From contig QUKC01000016.1 in NCBI GenBank assembly GCA_003481005.1, positions 11,260-75,259 on the forward strand: a stretch of DNA of 64,000 bases, in the 5' to 3' direction. Source of the stretch: Firmicutes bacterium TM09-10 (GTDB lineage: Bacteria > Bacillota > Clostridia > Lachnospirales > Lachnospiraceae). The translations under genes were made by a program, and so were the position numbers. This document shows positions 62,566 to 64,000 of this stretch, piece by piece (within the stretch, counting starts at the first letter, position 1; the number at the start of each line of letters is the position of its first letter). The notes beneath the pieces are model-generated. The model made no database searches and had not been told where the DNA came from. It saw nothing but the letters and a program-made list of their open reading frames with translations.

Positions 62566-62670
62566 AAACCGGTTAAGTAACCGGTTACTTTCTAGTTTGA
62601 TAATACTCTATTCCTCTCATTCTGTCAACACTTTTGCGTGTTAAAATAACCGGTTACGTAATCGGTTATT
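62566..62670. promoter_or_regulatory. Promoter and LacI-type operators of the sucrose/fructoside locus
   Basis: Minus-strand promoter -35 TTGACA (62623-62628), a 17-base spacer and -10 TATTAT (62600-62605). A palindrome AAGTAACCGGTTACTT (62575-62590) with an overlapping AACCGGTT unit covers the start region. A second pair (62645-62670), AATAACCGGTTACGTA and its inverted ATCGGTTATT, lies upstream, toward the regulator. The spacing suggests looping repression by the divergent LacI protein. Confidence 0.85.
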
Positions 62671-62755
62671 TTCCCATTGTGTTTTTCCATGAGAATTGCT
62701 ATACTAAAGACTATTATAAACTGTTAGTCGTCATATTGAAGGAGATTCCGCTTTT

Positions 62756-63781
62756 ATGAGTAAAAAACAGGTAACTTTTGCAGATATTGCAGAATACACA
62801 AATTTTTCAAAGACTACAATATCAAGATACTTCAATCATCCTGATTCTCTTACCTTAGAAAACCAGGAAAAGATTTCACAGGCTCTTGACATACTTGGAT
62901 ATAAAAAGAATAAGCTGGCAAAGGTCCTGGCGAATGGAAAAAGTGAATTTATCGGAATCATCGTTCCAAACCTCTATCTGCACTATTATTCTGAGATGCT
63001 GGCACAATTTCTTTCCAACTACAGAGATTATCATTATAAATTTCTTGTTTTCGCCAGCGAACATGGGGCTGAAGAGGAGCAACAATACATTGAAGAGCTT
63101 CTATCTTATCAGATTGAGGGACTGATTGTTTTAAGTCACACGCTTCCATCCGAAAAGCTCGCTTCCTATCAGATTCCTGTCATCGCAATTGAACGTGAAG
63201 CAGAACATATCAGCAGCGTCAATACGGATAACTATATGGGAGCACTTCAGGCTACTTCCTTGTTGATCCGGGATAAATGTGACATACTGATTCATATAAA
63301 TGTCAATGTGAAAAAATCTGTCCCGGCTTATGACCGTATCCGGGCTTTTAAGGAAACTTGTGAAGAACATCATGTTCCATATCATATCGATCTGAGTGTA
63401 GAAGGTAATACTTATCAGGAGATTTTAAATGTGATCCGGGTAATTTTCGATAAGATAGAAGCCAAATACCCTGATCAAAAAAAAGGCATCTTTCTTGCGA
63501 ATGATACCTATGCCAATATGTTTCTGAATTTAATTTTCCAAAAATACGGAACATTTCCTTCAACTTATGAGATTGTTGGATTTGACGATTCCCCGATTGC
63601 CAGCGAAGCAATCCTTCCAATCACAACCGTTGGTCAGCAGATTGATGTCATTGCCAAAACCGCCATGGATCTTCTGGTCCGGCAGATGGATGAGCAGAAA
63701 AAGCGTGCTCCTAAACCATTGGGCGAACCCATCCACAAACAAATTACACCTATATTGATTCGCCGTAATACAACACAATAG
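62756..63781 (+). CDS. LacI-family regulator of the sucrose/fructoside locus
   Basis: A 341-aa regulator with an N-terminal LacI helix-turn-helix (VTFADIAEYTNFSKTTISRY, hinge KLAKVLANGKSEF) and a periplasmic-binding-like sensor domain (FIGIIVPNLYLHYYSEM, GLIVLSHTLPSEK, GIFLANDTYANMFL, EIVGFDDSPIASEAILPITT). It is divergent from the importer/GH32 operon, and AACCGGTT operators lie between. The ATG has AAGGAGAT nine bases upstream. It probably represses the operon and is released by sucrose, fructose or a phosphate of them. Confidence 0.92.
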   Translation: MSKKQVTFADIAEYTNFSKTTISRYFNHPDSLTLENQEKISQALDILGYKKNKLAKVLANGKSEFIGIIVPNLYLHYYSEMLAQFLSNYRDYHYKFLVFASEHGAEEEQQYIEELLSYQIEGLIVLSHTLPSEKLASYQIPVIAIEREAEHISSVNTDNYMGALQATSLLIRDKCDILIHINVNVKKSVPAYDRIRAFKETCEEHHVPYHIDLSVEGNTYQEILNVIRVIFDKIEAKYPDQKKGIFLANDTYANMFLNLIFQKYGTFPSTYEIVGFDDSPIASEAILPITTVGQQIDVIAKTAMDLLVRQMDEQKKRAPKPLGEPIHKQITPILIRRNTTQ

Positions 63782-63940
63782 TTTATTTTCCTGATTAAGA
63801 ACACTGTCTGCTACCACCAGCACCATCCAATCGGTAAACTTTATTTCCCGTTCTTTTTCATATTTTCCCGCCTTTTATGTTTTGGTTTGTCTTTCCGACA
63901 ACTCCACCTTACCAAAAGGCTTCCTGTCCAGACAGAAAAA

Positions 63941-63986
63941 AGGGGCTGTCGCACTAGCAAATGAACTGCTCCCCGTCAAGTAGACA
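63941..63986. mobile_element. Possible insertion-sequence ends
   Basis: TGAACTGCTCCCCGTCAAGT followed by AGACA (63962-63986) resembles the TGnACTGnnCCC..nGACA terminal repeats of IS3-family elements. AGGGGCTGTCGCAC (63941-63954) looks like the tip of another transposon family. No transposase is inside the window, so this is a guess from the terminal motifs. Confidence 0.3.
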
Positions 63987-64000
63987 ATTGAAAAAATATA

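Overview
The window looks like the chromosome of an anaerobic, Gram-positive gut Clostridium of the Lachnospiraceae type (Blautia-like). This is inferred from the families present: a glycyl radical enzyme with its activase, CUT1 sugar ABC importers, a LytTR/GHKL two-component system, DUF4364, a CmpB-type membrane protein, and remnants of a Tn916-like conjugative element. There is no rRNA or tRNA gene here, so the taxonomy is not proven.

Layout. 1-7.5 kb: a minus-strand run of ABC half-exporters, four intact, one reduced to its ATPase half by a deletion, and one cut by the window edge. 7.7-9.7 kb: a LytTR regulator and a GHKL sensor kinase whose reading frame is broken by one in-frame TAG, probably controlling the exporters. 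9.8-23.8 kb: a catabolic locus with a CUT1 importer, an unrecognised 757-aa TIM-barrel hydrolase-like protein, a glycyl radical enzyme with activase, and a GH38 alpha-mannosidase, divergent from a GntR/LacI-type regulator. 23.9-30.2 kb: DegV, a zinc/cadmium efflux set (HMA protein, P1B ATPase, ArsR sensor with an operator palindrome), a nicotinamidase-like hydrolase, a low-complexity lipoprotein and CutC. 30.3-31.7 kb: a GH13 amylase.

31.7-33.7 kb is an AT-rich graveyard of mobile DNA: a chimeric small ORF, a GDPD tail and a VirB4 fragment. Inside it sits an intact-looking pair: a promoter- and terminator-bounded structured RNA of about 160 nt directly upstream of a PBECR4-type nuclease gene, the layout of a type III toxin-antitoxin locus. 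33.7-57.1 kb is mostly core genome: RACo-like activator, trpS, Ca2+ ATPase, a second GH13 with a TrmB regulator, rho, malic enzyme, a radical SAM protein, DUF4364, an AP-superfamily phosphodiesterase, rarA, CmpB-like, a polysaccharide deacetylase, MATE and clpB. 57.1-63.8 kb is a sucrose/fructoside locus (GH32, ABC importer, LacI regulator with operators) whose fructokinase survives only as a 48-codon fragment.

A theme of the window is small structured repeats. A 93-bp element lies immediately upstream of the start codon of three unrelated genes (rho, DUF4364, CmpB) and carries a conserved 8-codon mini-ORF. Several other hairpin families (43 bp, 30 bp, 32 bp) occur in two to four copies between genes.
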